Source: Oikopleura dioica (lineage: Eukaryota > Chordata > Appendicularia > Copelata > Oikopleuridae). From it: a DNA stretch of 64,000 nucleotides. A program made the translations under genes and the position numbers. The stretch's first letter is position 1, and every line of letters starts with the position of its first letter. This document shows positions 35,316 through 45,758 of the stretch, piece by piece. The notes beneath the pieces are model-generated. The model was given only the letters and a program-made list of their open reading frames with translations. It had not been told where the DNA came from and ran no database searches. The stretch covers positions 13,500,157 to 13,564,156 of the forward strand of contig OU015566.1 in assembly GCA_907165135.1 (NCBI GenBank), read 5' to 3'.

Positions 35316-37543
35316 TTATTTTTGCAAACAGTAACCATCAGGCACAAGAATTGCATATGGGTTCCACCAAGAGAGGAAGGGGGAATGGTCAAGATATTCT
35401 CCTTCGATCGAAGTAAAATCTTCATTGAACGTAAATTTAGTCAGTTTTTCCTCTGTACCACCGCCGATAACCATCACCTCGTTATTTGGAAAAAGAACGG
35501 CTCTTGAAAACACTCGTCGCGACGTCCTGAAATATATATAGAATAAGAATAAATTTCACTTATCAAACCAAGGAACTATGCCAATATTAGTCCATTCATC
35601 GTCGAACAGTCGCCATATTATTCGATCCGATCTAATTGTATTATTTCGCGCTTCAAATGATACATTTACCCAGTTTCTCCAGGGAAAATAACAACTCCAA
35701 AGTCGCCCCAAACGGACGAGTAGGCATATAGAAGTTCATCTGGGAATTCAGGAATTTTCTCATCAACTATCCACCCATCAGTAGCACTAGATTTTGATTG
35801 CGATGTTGATGGCAAATGGTAGAAGGGGGTTATCATTCAAGATTCCCCTAACCCTAAACCTTATCCGGGAGGCTACGCCCCCCGGGACCCCCCCACCTAA
35901 GGCCTAAGCCAGTGGGCTTCGCTCCCGGACCCCTCTTAAGAGTTCACAGTCCCTGGCCCTAACCACTAGCCCTGATTCTAGAGATACTGGATGGCTCCAA
36001 TCATAGGCTCGAATGATAGCCCCTCTCTACGTGGCAAATGGCAAACCTGTAGCGTTCTACTAATAAGGACTCGCCTCCAATTAGAATTGGATTTCCTTTG
36101 TAAGCTGGAATATGGCCACCAATTATTTCATGGCCGTAATTTGTCGATGGTAATTCTTCAGATAAAAATGCTGAGCCATCATAACTTAAAAGAATTTAAC
36201 AAATAAAAAATTTGCATCATCAACCCTTGAATATGATTGTTTCCATCGTAAAGCATGATAAAAGCTTCTGGGTCTCCGTCTCTCGGCAAGTATCCAACGG
36301 ATCCATAGAAGCAATCAAAATAAAAACTCACGCCTTCAGCCTTTTTTATATCGCAACCATCGAGAACATGCGTTGCATATTCAATCGCGTTTCCATATTC
36401 ATCCATTACCCATCCTCCAAATAAATAGGTTGCGCCTTTGTATAAAATTGAGCATCCACTTTCACCAAAAAATCTGCTTTTTTCTGGCCCATAATTTATC
36501 TAGAATAATTTTATTGAATCATCAACTGATTCTGTTAGAGTAAGAAAGCAATACTTTTAAGTCTTGAGTGAAGATGTTGAAATTCGCAAGTGCATGCTCA
36601 TGCTTCAAAAGAGTTGCAAATTTGCTGAGCTGAGTGAGCTGAGCTTGCCGAGTGAGCTGAGCAGTGCTCAGCTCAAACAATTATCACTTAGCTCAGCTCA
36701 GCTCAGTTCAATGATTTGAATACAATTATACTACAAAAAATCAGTAAAAACAGCTCAGCTCTGCTAAATCAGCTCCGCTCAGCTCTAATTAGGGTCCGCT
36801 CAGCTCAGCTCAGCTCAACTCTCCTAAACAAAAGGTCTGCTCAGCTCAGCTACGCTCAATGATCTCTGAAAGGGCTAGCTCAGCTCAGCTCAGAGAAATT
36901 TTTACTCAGGTCAGCTCAGCTCAGAAAAATGATCAAAATTTGCAACTCTGCGCTTCAGGGGATACTCAAAAGGGTCTAAATTTATAATTAAAACCGAAGT
37001 GAGCTTTGAGCATTGATAATTCGGGCAAGGACATCCATCAGGGCATCCTTCTTCGCAAGGACAATTCAAAATGTCCTGCGAGTACTGGACGGTACAAAGA
37101 GTAACACAACTTGAGCTTCCTCCACAGTTTTGAATGCATTGAAAGAGCTCATTTTCGAGTTCCGCAAAACATTTCAGATGATCTTCATTTTCTTCGGGAA
37201 AAGCACAAATACTGCAAACGTCGGCTGGACAATTTTCGCATCCGAGAATACAATCAGCATGGCAAGGACATCCATCAACACAGTCAAAACCTTCCCGGAT
37301 ACAAATTCTCTCGCATGCAGCATCGCCAGGGTTGCAGTCACCAAAACACGCCAAAAGGTTGTTTTCGCAGTTTGTTGAGCATATCTCACCAAGATCAAGA
37401 TCCGTGCAAGTTTCGTTCAATCTCGCAAGGTTGTTAGAAAATGAATCTTGAAAAAAAGAAAGCTCCATTATTGATTTGAATTTATGTTGACTTAATTTTG
37501 GTGCACTTGGGAGCAGGTGATCAACTCTCAGAATAATCAGCAT
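35316..37543 (-). CDS. Cysteine-rich plus kelch-repeat protein
   Basis: Eight exons modelled: 37543-37507, 37446-36953, 36602-36555, 36499-36225, 36184-36047, 35786-35670, 35631-35569, 35526-35316; 460 aa, all phases agree. The first 150 residues are a dense Cys pattern (CNPGDAACERICIREGFDC, CPCHADCILGCENC, CSSC-type). Then come kelch-type beta-propeller blades with GG pairs (ILYKGATYLFGGW, YKGNPILIGGESL, EVMVIGGGTEE). Likely extracellular, although the N-terminus (MLIILRVDHLLP) is a weak signal peptide. The intron 36603-36952 is entirely a repeat element that appears to have landed inside a coding exon; intron 35787-36046 holds another insertion. Whether the protein is made depends on removal of the first insertion. 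Confidence 0.72.
35830..35990. repeat. G/C-rich insertion with telomere-like CCCTAA units
   Basis: Lies inside a kelch-gene intron. It starts near CCCCTAACCCTAAACC and contains CCGGGAGGCTACGCC and GGCTTCGCTCCCGGACCCC, which look like short imperfect inverted pieces. Composition is very different from the flanking A/T-rich intron, so I treat it as an inserted repeat. Confidence 0.5.
36603..36952. mobile_element. Inverted-repeat element with GCTCA-satellite core, inserted in a coding exon
   Basis: The ends are AGAGTTGCAAATTT and AAATTTGCAACTCT. The interior is imperfect (AGCTC)n / (GAGCT)n. It is bracketed by GCTTCA (36602-36607 and 36952-36957), a candidate 6-bp target duplication. A related copy is at 43676-43885. 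Taking out the element leaves the kelch protein frame intact. Confidence 0.7.
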
Positions 37544-38331
37544 TTCTCACAATTTACAGATCGTGAAATACGAATTGATTACAAGCTGAAATATGGGTGT
37601 TATTACATAAGTTTCTATTCAAAATTTAGCAAACTCAATCATCCTCATTCACCCAAAACACTTAAAATTAAGACACCTTTGACTCCAACTTTTTTCACAT
37701 GATCTTGCTTTTTTCCAATAACAGCGACACACCCTTAAATTTCTGTAATAAAATGTTGTTTGTTTCTACAAGGAGGAGTAATTTCGCTTCAAATTTTCGA
37801 GTCTCAAGGATCAGATCATGCCGCAATAGCTCAAATTCCAAACACAAATTTGAAGAATGAAGAAGTCGAAATTCAAGACTTCACTTTTTGTTTTCTAAAA
37901 CGGAGTACTCGGAGTACTCTTCCCCCGATTACTGGTCATTTTGGTAGCAGCACGTTCTAGTATATAATCGCCGGGTTTTAGGCTCAAAGAAGCTAAGCCC
38001 TGAAATAACTTTTTGACGTGGTGATTAACTTCGCTCTCCTCTTAATCAAAATCGATCTAAAGCACCGGAACTCCTCCTGTCTAGCTTGTCTAAAACGCTG
38101 AAATTTTCTAAAAAGTCCTGAAATTTTTAAATGCTAAAAAGCATGTTGCCGAAAGATCAACTGACACGTTTAGCCACGTGATGAACAAATTAGGCACGGG
38201 ACAGAATTTTCGCCTAAATGTTATGAAAACACTAAGTCTAATTCTTCTAGAACTTACAAGTCATAATCATCGTTTATTATTGGTAGAAATATGAGTTTAT
38301 CAGTTAGAAAATTGAAATATTATGGGAAACG
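37544..38331. other. Intergenic, no gene supported
   Basis: Divergent promoter interval between the kelch gene and the small gene at 38332. Contains GGAGTACTCGGAGTACTC (near 37902), a short direct/palindromic motif, and a CACGTG near 38175. Confidence 0.4.
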
Positions 38332-38611
38332 CAGGTGCCAAAGTTTTGGTTTGAAACTTCTTTAGTGCATCATATTTACGATTTACTTTTTCGTGCTGAA
38401 TCATCAATGATGATATAACCCTATTTTAAACCGCAGATAAGAAAACGCCGAGGCTAAGCCTCTCCCTCCACCAAGATCGTCATCGCTTCAATCCTTCGGA
38501 GAAGTTCCACTGAGCTCTGCTGCTGCAATCCCAAAACAACAACAACAGCAAAAACGAGAGAACAAGCGATTTCAATCTAAACGCTTCAAACGAGTTCTTC
38601 CTCCATTTTAA
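38332..38611 (+). CDS. Small N-myristoylation-type protein, 60 aa
   Basis: Exon 1 38332-38344 (ATGGGAAACGCAG), intron 38345-38441 (97 bp), exon 2 38442-38611. The product begins MGNAENAEAKPLPPPRSSSL: Gly2 with small residues after it fits an N-myristoylation signal. The rest is Pro/Ser-, Gln- and Arg/Lys-rich and ends in a basic segment. AATAAA directly overlaps the stop (38611 onward). Acceptor chosen by phase; an upstream AG gives a shorter product. No family recognised. Confidence 0.5.
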
Positions 38612-38868
38612 TAAATTATCATAAATAAACAGATAACCATTTTATCTTAATCTGTTTAAGCTAATAAATGCTTTGAAAAGAAGACCTGAGCATGTCATTT
38701 CTCTGAATGACTCTCGATCTCAGCTTTTCAAACGATTATTAAACATCCGCTTTTTTATTCTTATTCAAAACCATTACAATGAGTTAATTTAATGAGACTT
38801 AGCTTTTTACGAGCGGCAGCCCGAAAGATTTCCTCGCCATTTTATAAAAGTATTTTCGTATTACAAAG

Positions 38869-39696
38869 ATGTCAGGTTCATCAATTATGTCAGAAAGCTC
38901 TCTTGGAAGCTACAAAGATAAAGAGTTCCCAGGCCTTCCAGGAGAAAGAAAATTTTCAGGACTCTCGAAAATGGAAATTGAAGAAATCGTGAATGCCAGA
39001 GTAAAAGAGCAAGAAAATCATTTCTCCGAAGAACTGAAGGATTTTAAAACGGTGCATCGTATTAAATTTGAAGACATCGAAAATAATCTTGAAACAAAAG
39101 ATAAAAATTACGATATTATAAGGGAGGAGGTGAGTCTCCAACTAATCGAATATGAGAAATACAAGCAGTCGATGACGAAAAAAATCGACAATAAAATTTC
39201 GGAGTGCATAAATATTCTCACAGAACAGAATAAAAATAGTGAAAAGCTTCGCCTCGAAATTTTTCAAAAAGATTTAAAGAAAATGGAGTTCGATGATTTA
39301 CAAATGAAATTTAACAAGGAACTGAAGGAAATGCAAAAACAAATGACGAATCAATTTTTAAAATTGCTTGTTTTTTATAATTTCTTTCTAGTTGCGTCTT
39401 TCTTCCTCTATCGAAATTCCGAAATATTCGTAGAACTAGCAGATTCATTCATGATCAAATTGAATTTTCCATTTTTATTCATTTATCACGCTTTGAGTAG
39501 CCTTATTGCTATGATTTTTTATTTTCTAAAATTATTTTTTATTTATTATACAATTTATTTTTTGTGTATAAATTATGTGTATAGTGATTTTGAATCAATG
39601 AAGATAGATAATATCAATGTGATTTTTGCATCAATATTCTTCTTTGCTTCTCTTCTTTTAATCGGAATAGGCATCGGAAAAGACTTATCCAAGTGA
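38869..39696 (+). CDS. Coiled-coil protein with C-terminal membrane segments, 275 aa
   Basis: Intronless frame. Residues 1-35 are Ser/Gly-rich, about 35-165 a charged coiled coil (KMEIEEIVNARVKEQENHF...), then three to four hydrophobic segments (LLVFYNFFLVASFFLY, FPFLFIYHALSSLIAMIFYF, IYYTIYFLCINYVY, FASIFFFASLLLIGIGIG). No signal peptide, so likely an ER or other endomembrane protein with a cytosolic coiled coil. No family recognised. Being intronless is unusual for a gene this size here. Confidence 0.75.
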   Translation: MSGSSIMSESSLGSYKDKEFPGLPGERKFSGLSKMEIEEIVNARVKEQENHFSEELKDFKTVHRIKFEDIENNLETKDKNYDIIREEVSLQLIEYEKYKQSMTKKIDNKISECINILTEQNKNSEKLRLEIFQKDLKKMEFDDLQMKFNKELKEMQKQMTNQFLKLLVFYNFFLVASFFLYRNSEIFVELADSFMIKLNFPFLFIYHALSSLIAMIFYFLKLFFIYYTIYFLCINYVYSDFESMKIDNINVIFASIFFFASLLLIGIGIGKDLSK

Positions 39697-39938
39697 AATA
39701 TTTATATTTCATTCTGTCATTATGATCATTGTTTGCTTCAAATAGTTTCCGATAATCAAATCTCCTTCCCTCTTGGCTCTTTTTACGTTATTGCTAATTA
39801 CTGTCGCTGAGTTGAATAATAAAGTTCACGCGTGTCTAGCTCTTCTCCCCTTCCATGAAAATCGCTTTCTCCCGCTTTTCTCTTAGATAATTTATTGAAT
39901 TCATTTTCAACCAAAGTTTGTACAGGTTCAACTCCGTT

Positions 39939-40130
39939 CTCATCTTCTCAGCCTCATTTTCCGCTTCGTAATATTGTACCAAACATAAAACACAGTAACA
40001 AACACAAAGATCAATCCCATTCCAGCCCATTTCCACGCAATAAACGCTAGAAAAAAAAGATATAATTAAGTTTCGTCGTGAAAATCTCTAATCTGCAGCT
40101 GCGAGTTGAGAAATTTTTCGAGGTTAGCAA
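39939..40130 (-). CDS. 3' end of a single-pass membrane protein (partial)
   Basis: Last exon 40046-39939 encodes FIAWKWAGMGLIFVFVTVF, a membrane segment, then YVWYNITKRKMRLRR and a stop. The exon before, around 40130-40089, reads LANLEKFLNSQLQI and joins only through a GA-AG intron of about 42 bp. Upstream exons were not found; the palindromic repeat at 40262 follows. Low confidence beyond the last exon. Confidence 0.35.
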
Positions 40131-40254
40131 GCTGCACAAGATGTTTTTTAGAAAGATTGCAAAGAAATAAACTTGATTTTCTGAAATAATTTATACAATA
40201 AATTAAATAAAATTAATTTCAAGCAGATCTTAAATAAAAAACTAGAGGGTCTAA

Positions 40255-40405
40255 AGAGCTAAAATGAAAAGCCGCGTAGCGGCTTTTTTATTAACGAAAC
40301 CGCACAGCGGCTTCGCAAATGGTAGAGTCTACATCTTTTATTGATTTTCGCGCAAAGCGGCTTCGCAGAAAAATAAGCCGCTACGCGGCTTTTCATTTCA
40401 GCTTT
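40255..40405. repeat. GCCGC palindromic repeat, copy 4 (inverted pair)
   Basis: Two arms, AAAATGAAAAGCCGCGTAGC at about 40262 and its inverse at about 40375-40398, each with internal GCCGC..GCGGC palindromes, enclose another palindrome CCGCACAGCGG. Same family as 24093 and 25095. Confidence 0.7.
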
Positions 40406-41147
40406 TTAGAGTCAGGGTTCCTGAATAGATTGCAGAGCCGATTCTCATTTGATGATTTAAGGGTATCAAGTTCTTAAAAAAAAAGCCGTGTTTTCCCATT
40501 TATCTACCTGGAAGCAAGTAAGTATATCTCACCAAGCGAGGTAGTTACTTATACTAAAACACGTTTAAAATGCTTGTCTCTCAGCGATAACGTTTAAAAA
40601 ATCCATGTAGAGCTTTTAAACACGCGAGATTAGAGAATTCGCAAACTTGTGCTCGGCGTTCTTGAGCTCGAGATAAATATTTTTACAAAATTATTTCATG
40701 CTATCTTATCTCACGTCGCATGTAGCTTACAGGCGACTTCTAGCTATTACCTTTGTATTCCCAGTTGTGGATGTCCTCCATAATCCCCAAATTTTCACGA
40801 GTAGCCGAATCATTTAACCAAAAAGGCATCTTTTTAACTATTTTTTTCAATAATTTGCTGGTTATTTGGAGTTTTGGCCGAGGCAGATTGAACTGGCGTC
40901 CTCTAATGAGCTTCACGTCGAATTTATTATACAGAAATCTTCTTCGGCCGACTGTAGGGAAAACAGATAAGCCGCGGGAGTAGAGACAACACGGGGAGAA
41001 AGAAGAGATTATTCGGAATTATTTATTCCTTGCAAATAAAAAAGTGCAATATTCGGGGAAGCAAACTTTCTCTTTATCGTTGGGGTATGTTAGCCTGTTA
41101 ATGATAATGCTCTCATCATTATTTTCACAGTCAGTTCTATTCTTCAA
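40406..41147. other. Intergenic, no gene supported
   Basis: Plus-strand frame 40753-40983 is unsupported. TTTTCACAG at about 41121-41129, shortly before the start of the next gene, may be a trans-splice acceptor. Confidence 0.4.
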
Positions 41148-42290
41148 ATGAGAGAAAGAAGCGAAAAAATATGGGCAATTTTTTTGATTATTTTCACTGG
41201 GATTCTAATTTCGATTCCTATTAATAATCATAAAATAAGACGAGTGGATGTTCTAGATAAAGACCTTGCGCCAGGAATGACAACAACTGTTCAAGCCCCT
41301 GGGCCATTAACATCACCACGTGCACAATCAACTGCATCAACAAGTTTAGCACTGACAAGTGTTCAAAAGGAAGCAACCACTTCTATGCTCATAACAACAA
41401 TTACCAAAATAACATCACCAACTATGCTGACACAAACCATGCTACATACAACGACAACGACAGTCACCACAACAACCAATAAAGCGACAATGACAACAAC
41501 TAAAACAGTCACTACAGCTACAACTTCAACAGCGACGACTTCAACAACGACCACCATGACGACGTCAACTACATCAGCAACTGCAACTATAACGACTACA
41601 ACAACAACAACAACAACCACAACAACTACATCGACTACAACCACAACAACTACAGCCGCAACAACCACAACCAAAACTACAACTTCAACTACAACTAATT
41701 ACTGTGCATCGCCAGCCTCAAACGACTGCTCAGTGACGATTCCAGAAATTTGCCATAAATTCTCAGAAAAAATCACGATAATAGATAGTTGTGAACTAGA
41801 ACCGCGGCAAATGTGTGTCATGTCCACCAACAGTGTGACCCTGCATTTCGCTCTAAGCGTTGATGTTTTCTGTGATCATACTCTACCTTTAGACGACTGG
41901 AAATCAATCTTTCACGTCACCGGTGGAGGTAATTATGGCAGCATTGGAGATCGCGTGTTTGCAATATGGAGAAACCCAAGCGATCATTCTTTGTATATAG
42001 CTGTAAATTATCCGGAAGTTGGCAGCGAAAAAGCGGTTAATAGACCATGTACGTCTGGAGAATGGAATAATTATTCTCTTGAAGTCAGAGCTCCCGTTAA
42101 TCAATTCTACGTTGAGTACGATTTGAAACAAGATGGGCTGGTTATTGGTTCTGGTTCCTACCTAATATCTAGCGCTTATTCTTCAGGACCGTTGAAATTT
42201 TATGTCAGCGATCCCTGGCATGATGCAGGATCTTCTTATCTTGTCAGAAATTTCTTTTACTGCTATGATAATGCTTCTGGTCCAAAATAA
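41148..42290 (+). CDS. Mucin-like type II or secreted protein with lectin-like domain, 380 aa
   Basis: Single exon. The N-terminal segment (IWAIFLIIFTGILISIPI) is a signal or signal anchor. Residues about 40-185 are an extreme Thr (with Ser/Ala/Pro) tract, a typical O-glycosylated mucin stem; the DNA is ACA/ACN repeats and the antisense Val-rich frame is its shadow. The last 190 residues hold paired cysteines and a domain (IFHVTGGGNYGSIGDRVF, CTSGEWNNYSLEVR, YLVRNFFYC) that matches the C-terminal domain of the ZP protein at 15029-16636. The stop overlaps an AATAAA. Likely a cell-surface or matrix glycoprotein. Confidence 0.83.
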   Translation: MRERSEKIWAIFLIIFTGILISIPINNHKIRRVDVLDKDLAPGMTTTVQAPGPLTSPRAQSTASTSLALTSVQKEATTSMLITTITKITSPTMLTQTMLHTTTTTVTTTTNKATMTTTKTVTTATTSTATTSTTTTMTTSTTSATATITTTTTTTTTTTTTSTTTTTTTAATTTTKTTTSTTTNYCASPASNDCSVTIPEICHKFSEKITIIDSCELEPRQMCVMSTNSVTLHFALSVDVFCDHTLPLDDWKSIFHVTGGGNYGSIGDRVFAIWRNPSDHSLYIAVNYPEVGSEKAVNRPCTSGEWNNYSLEVRAPVNQFYVEYDLKQDGLVIGSGSYLISSAYSSGPLKFYVSDPWHDAGSSYLVRNFFYCYDNASGPK

Positions 42291-42644
42291 ATGATCCGCA
42301 AAACAATTTATGTTTTAATATTTGAGTTGTATTTATTACAAAAAATGAAGATTTGAACTTTATTCAAGAAGCTGTTTTTTTATAATTGATTGTTTTTCTT
42401 TTTCATTTTTCGGGAGTTTTCTCTTTATACATCTTGGGTTGGATTTTCTTTGCCGTTGTTATTTTTAGTCGATCAAACATGTGGTCATTTTCAGCAAGCA
42501 TCACTCAGACGGTCCACAGTTCTTTTAGCTTGAATGGATATACTTACACATACCCGCTCGTCTTTTTTGATTATAATTTTTTGTGAAGAAATTGTGCAAA
42601 AGAAAATTATTTTGTTAAATAATCAAAAAAAGATGATGATTGTC
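42291..42644. other. Intergenic, no gene supported
   Basis: Short spacer between tail-to-tail genes; plus-strand frame 42386-42586 has no support. Confidence 0.4.
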
Positions 42645-45584
42645 TTAGTTTGAGTTTTCTTCTTCTTCAAGCCTTGGTTTTCGGATTGATCTTCCTCGTT
42701 TGACGGAGTCACTTTGGCTTGCGACCATTGATTCACAATCGTGCCTAGAAAATGAAAAAGGATGAGATTTTTGACTCAAAAAATGATTTTTCTTTAAAAA
42801 GCTCAAAATTTTAACCCATCGAAGTCCAAATGGATCATTTTTGCTCATTATGTCATTAACCTGCCCGTACACCCTTAAAACATCAATTTTCCTTAAGTAT
42901 ATCCCCCCGAAATGATCGAAAATCGACCACCTTTCAAATAATTCAATCAAAAATGACCGGTAATAACTCGTTTTTTCTCCGAAGACTTCTTTTTGATCTT
43001 CCTACTAGAATCGTAATTTTTCAAGAGCCCTTCGTGTTAATAAAATATTCTCAAGAGTACTCCAAGTCTTTTTTTACGCGTTAGTCAGTAGTAACCCAAC
43101 TGTAGAGGGGTCGTTATTTTTTTGTGTTTATTTTACCTGTGGACAAACTGCGCGTTGGAAACTGAAGCGACGAGGGATTCAGATTTTGCTGAGCCACAAT
43201 CGCTCTGGGCAGAAGTGATCGCAGTCCTGGGTGAATCGGTTGGTCCAACAGCCGAGACAGCTCTTGAATTAAAATAACATAGGTCATCCCCTTGTTACCA
43301 GGATAAACGTTGGCGAAAATCTGAATTTAGCCGGATAAACTCCAGGCAAACTTGCCCCCATGTTAGCAGGATAAACTTTGGCAAAAGGGCTCATTGTTAG
43401 CAGGGTAAACTTTGGCACTCAATTAACAGGGTAGCGTGAATCATCAGCGCTCGCCCAGGGCGTGACGTAACAGTTAGCCCGAGGAGGACTTAACCTGCTG
43501 GAAGAAAATGCCAATGAAAAATATCTACATAAAATCTGCTTGAAAATTTCAATATATATTTATAAATTCAGTATTTAATACAAATTAACGATTTTATCAT
43601 TATTAATTTTAATTTTGATATTTATTCGTATTTTTAATTATTTATTTTTAGGGCTTAGGAGGGTAGGCACCAGAGTTGCAAATTTGGCTTTATTTTCGCT
43701 GAGCTGAGTGAGCTGAGTTGAGCTACTTTTTACTGTATTTTAGTAGTAAAATTGTGTTAAAATCATTGAGCTGAGCTGAATGATTATCGACGATAATTTA
43801 TCGTCTGAGCTGAGCAGATCAGTTCACTTTTGAAAATCACTGAGCAGTCTCAGCTCACTCAACTCAGCAAATTCGAAACTCTGGTAGGCACATTATACAG
43901 TATTAGAAAGCTCGGAAGCTGAGCTTTATTTTGACCATTGATAACGGGGTGATCTCGTACCTGCTCCTTTTCGGACTCTAACCATCTTTCAAGAAGAAAA
44001 ATCTCCAAAGTTGATCCCGAGTGATCCCAGGTAACCCCAACTTGACCTCAGGTCAGCAATGATGCAGATATTATATCCAATATTGGATATACAGACGACT
44101 CGCACAATTTGGACCCGCACAATTCGGCCCTTTTTGCTAATTTTCCGAAGAATTAAACATTATCTAATGATTCGGACCCGCACAATTCGGTCCTTTTTTG
44201 AGAAATCGGGAAAACAAAATTGGGCCAAATTGTGCGAGTCGTCTGTATAAGATATTAGTCCCTATATTCTATAATGATATGGGCTATACTTCATCGAAGT
44301 CGCTTGATCTAATGAATGGCCTCGGAATCCTGTAAACAGGAACAGAGACAGGAACAGGGTCCCTGTTACAGGGATCTTATTTTTGGCCCATTTGCAAAAC
44401 AGGAAACAGGACAGGATAACAGGTCCGGTTTTACAGGTTTCACAGGCTTTGCAGGCCTGTAAACTCAAATTTCAGGTTTTTTATTTTTCCTTGAAGAATC
44501 AAAATTAAAAATTTTTTCTCGTTATAATCATGTCTATAGACAGTTCCGACTAAAAATAGGTTCTTTAAAACATATTTGAACGAAATTCCAAGAAAATTTT
44601 TACGAAAAATACCCGATCTTCCCTATTTCTCGCCTGTTTTCCTGCAATTTTTTTACAGGCCTGTTTCACTTTTAAAGGGCTGTTCCTGTATACAGGCGTG
44701 TTTTCCTGTATTTCCTGTTAATAGGCCTGTTTACAGGTTTATATTGGTCTCGAAATGCAAGACAGGAAACAGGACAGGGTCCAAAAAACAGGAAACAGGA
44801 CCTGTTTCAGGTTTTTAGACAGGTCAGAATTCCGAGGCCAGGCTGGGAGTTTCCGGATCGGATCTAAGATGGCCAGTTTCAAAATAAAGCTTAGCAGCTA
44901 AGCCTTAGCTACAACTCTGGTGCCTACCTTCCTAAGCCCTAAAAATTAATTTAAAAAAATTATATATCAAAATTAAAATTAATAATATAAAATTGTTCAC
45001 TTGTATTTCAAGCAGATTTGCTTCATTCGCATTTTCTTCCAGCAGGTTGAGTCCTCCTCGGGCTAACAGTTACGTCACGCCCTGGGCGAGCGCTGATGAT
45101 TCACGCTACCCTGTTAATTGAGTGCCAAAGTTTACCCTGCTAACAATGAGCCCTTTTGCCAAAGTTTATCCTGCTAACATGGGGGCAAGTTTGCCTGGGG
45201 TTTATCCTGCTAAATTCAGATTTTCGCCAACGTTTATCCTGGTAACAAGGGGATGACCTATGTTACATAAAAACTCAGCTCTCTAAAGAGGCTTCTATCT
45301 TACCTAGATCCTCTTCTCAGCGATCGGACAGTATCGAGAACAGAGCCAACTACAGACGTAGCTCTGCTCTGGACGCCGTTGAGGATGACAATGGAGTCGT
45401 AGCTTGGTGGCATGCCGATCACGTGCTCGTATGCTGGTGGTTCATCGCCATAAGAGCGGGAAGATGATTCGCCAGGGAGTTCCAACTGATGCTTCAACTG
45501 GGTTTCACGAGAATATTTACTTTTTCGACACCATAAAAGTAAGATTTTAACTATTAATATATATTTAATCATTATTATAGGCAT
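42645..45584 (-). CDS. Single-pass membrane protein with PPxY motifs, 168 aa
   Basis: Exons 45584-45304, 43262-43137, 42744-42645; both junctions phase 2. A very short N-terminus and a membrane segment (IIMIKYILIVKILLLWC) precede a cytosolic tail with two PY motifs, PPAY and PPSY, which bind WW domains of NEDD4-type ubiquitin ligases. The tail then has Ser/Arg-rich parts (SLRRGSR, SVKRGRSIRKPRL) and an acidic end. Likely an adaptor or regulated receptor fragment; family not recognised. The start at 45584 is the first ATG in the frame; an upstream exon is possible. The intron 43263-45303 is 2 kb because of the nested element 43275-45265. Confidence 0.68.
42795..42920. repeat. Dispersed repeat, pair with 46040-46160
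   Basis: Both intervals contain TTTTAACC.AT.GAAGTC, then about 35 bp later an AC.TGCCC...TACACCCTTAAAA segment and a short TATCCC. Same orientation, moderately diverged. It lies in the last intron of the PPxY gene; the other copy is upstream of 45759. Confidence 0.55.
43676..43885. repeat. GCTCA-satellite inverted element, second copy
   Basis: Starts GAGTTGCAAATTT and continues with CTGAGCTGAGTGAGCTGAG, ending CTCAACTCAGCAAATTCGAA. Homologous to the element at 36603-36952. Confidence 0.65.
44092..44245. mobile_element. TA-flanked (Tc1/mariner-type) MITE, 154 bp
   Basis: Terminal inverted repeats CAGACGACTCGCACAATTTG and its reverse complement, flanked by TA on both sides. Internal repeats of GGACCCGCACAATTCGG. 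No coding capacity; TA duplication and CAG ends fit the Tc1/mariner/pogo group. Confidence 0.78.
44318..44839. mobile_element. Inverted element built of ACAGG/CCTGT repeats
   Basis: Ends GGCCTCGGAATCCTGT and ACAGGTCAGAATTCCGAGGCC are near-perfect inverted repeats. About 30 copies of ACAGG or CCTGT occur between them, in both orientations, so each half can fold. Frames across it are repeat-derived. Confidence 0.6.
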
Positions 45585-45758
45585 TGGCAATCAATTAAAA
45601 GGAGCAAAATCATAACAAATGATAGGACAGACTATTTTATTTTTTTGTAAATATCAGAAACAAATCTAAACAGAATTATCATTTAATATGGCTCTTATAT
45701 GTTTGAACTATCTACCAGGGTAAAACAGGTGTTCTTTACGTGTCTCTCTTTGTTTTAG

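Larger units (their letters stand above)
43275..45265. mobile_element. Nested 2-kb terminal-inverted-repeat element in an intron
   Basis: Arms of about 360-430 bp (43275-43700 and 44905-45265) are reverse complements, starting TAACATAGGTCATCCCC and containing repeated GCNAACATGG/TTATCCTGCTAAC units and GTTACGTCACGCCCTGGGCG. Inner ends meet at GGGCTTAGGAGGGTAGGCACC. The interior holds at least three other elements (43676-43885, 44092-44245, 44318-44839). No transposase frame. Confidence 0.8.

Noticed and set aside
41363-41674. Val-rich minus-strand frame
   Set aside because: Complement of the ACN-repeat Thr tract of the mucin-like gene.
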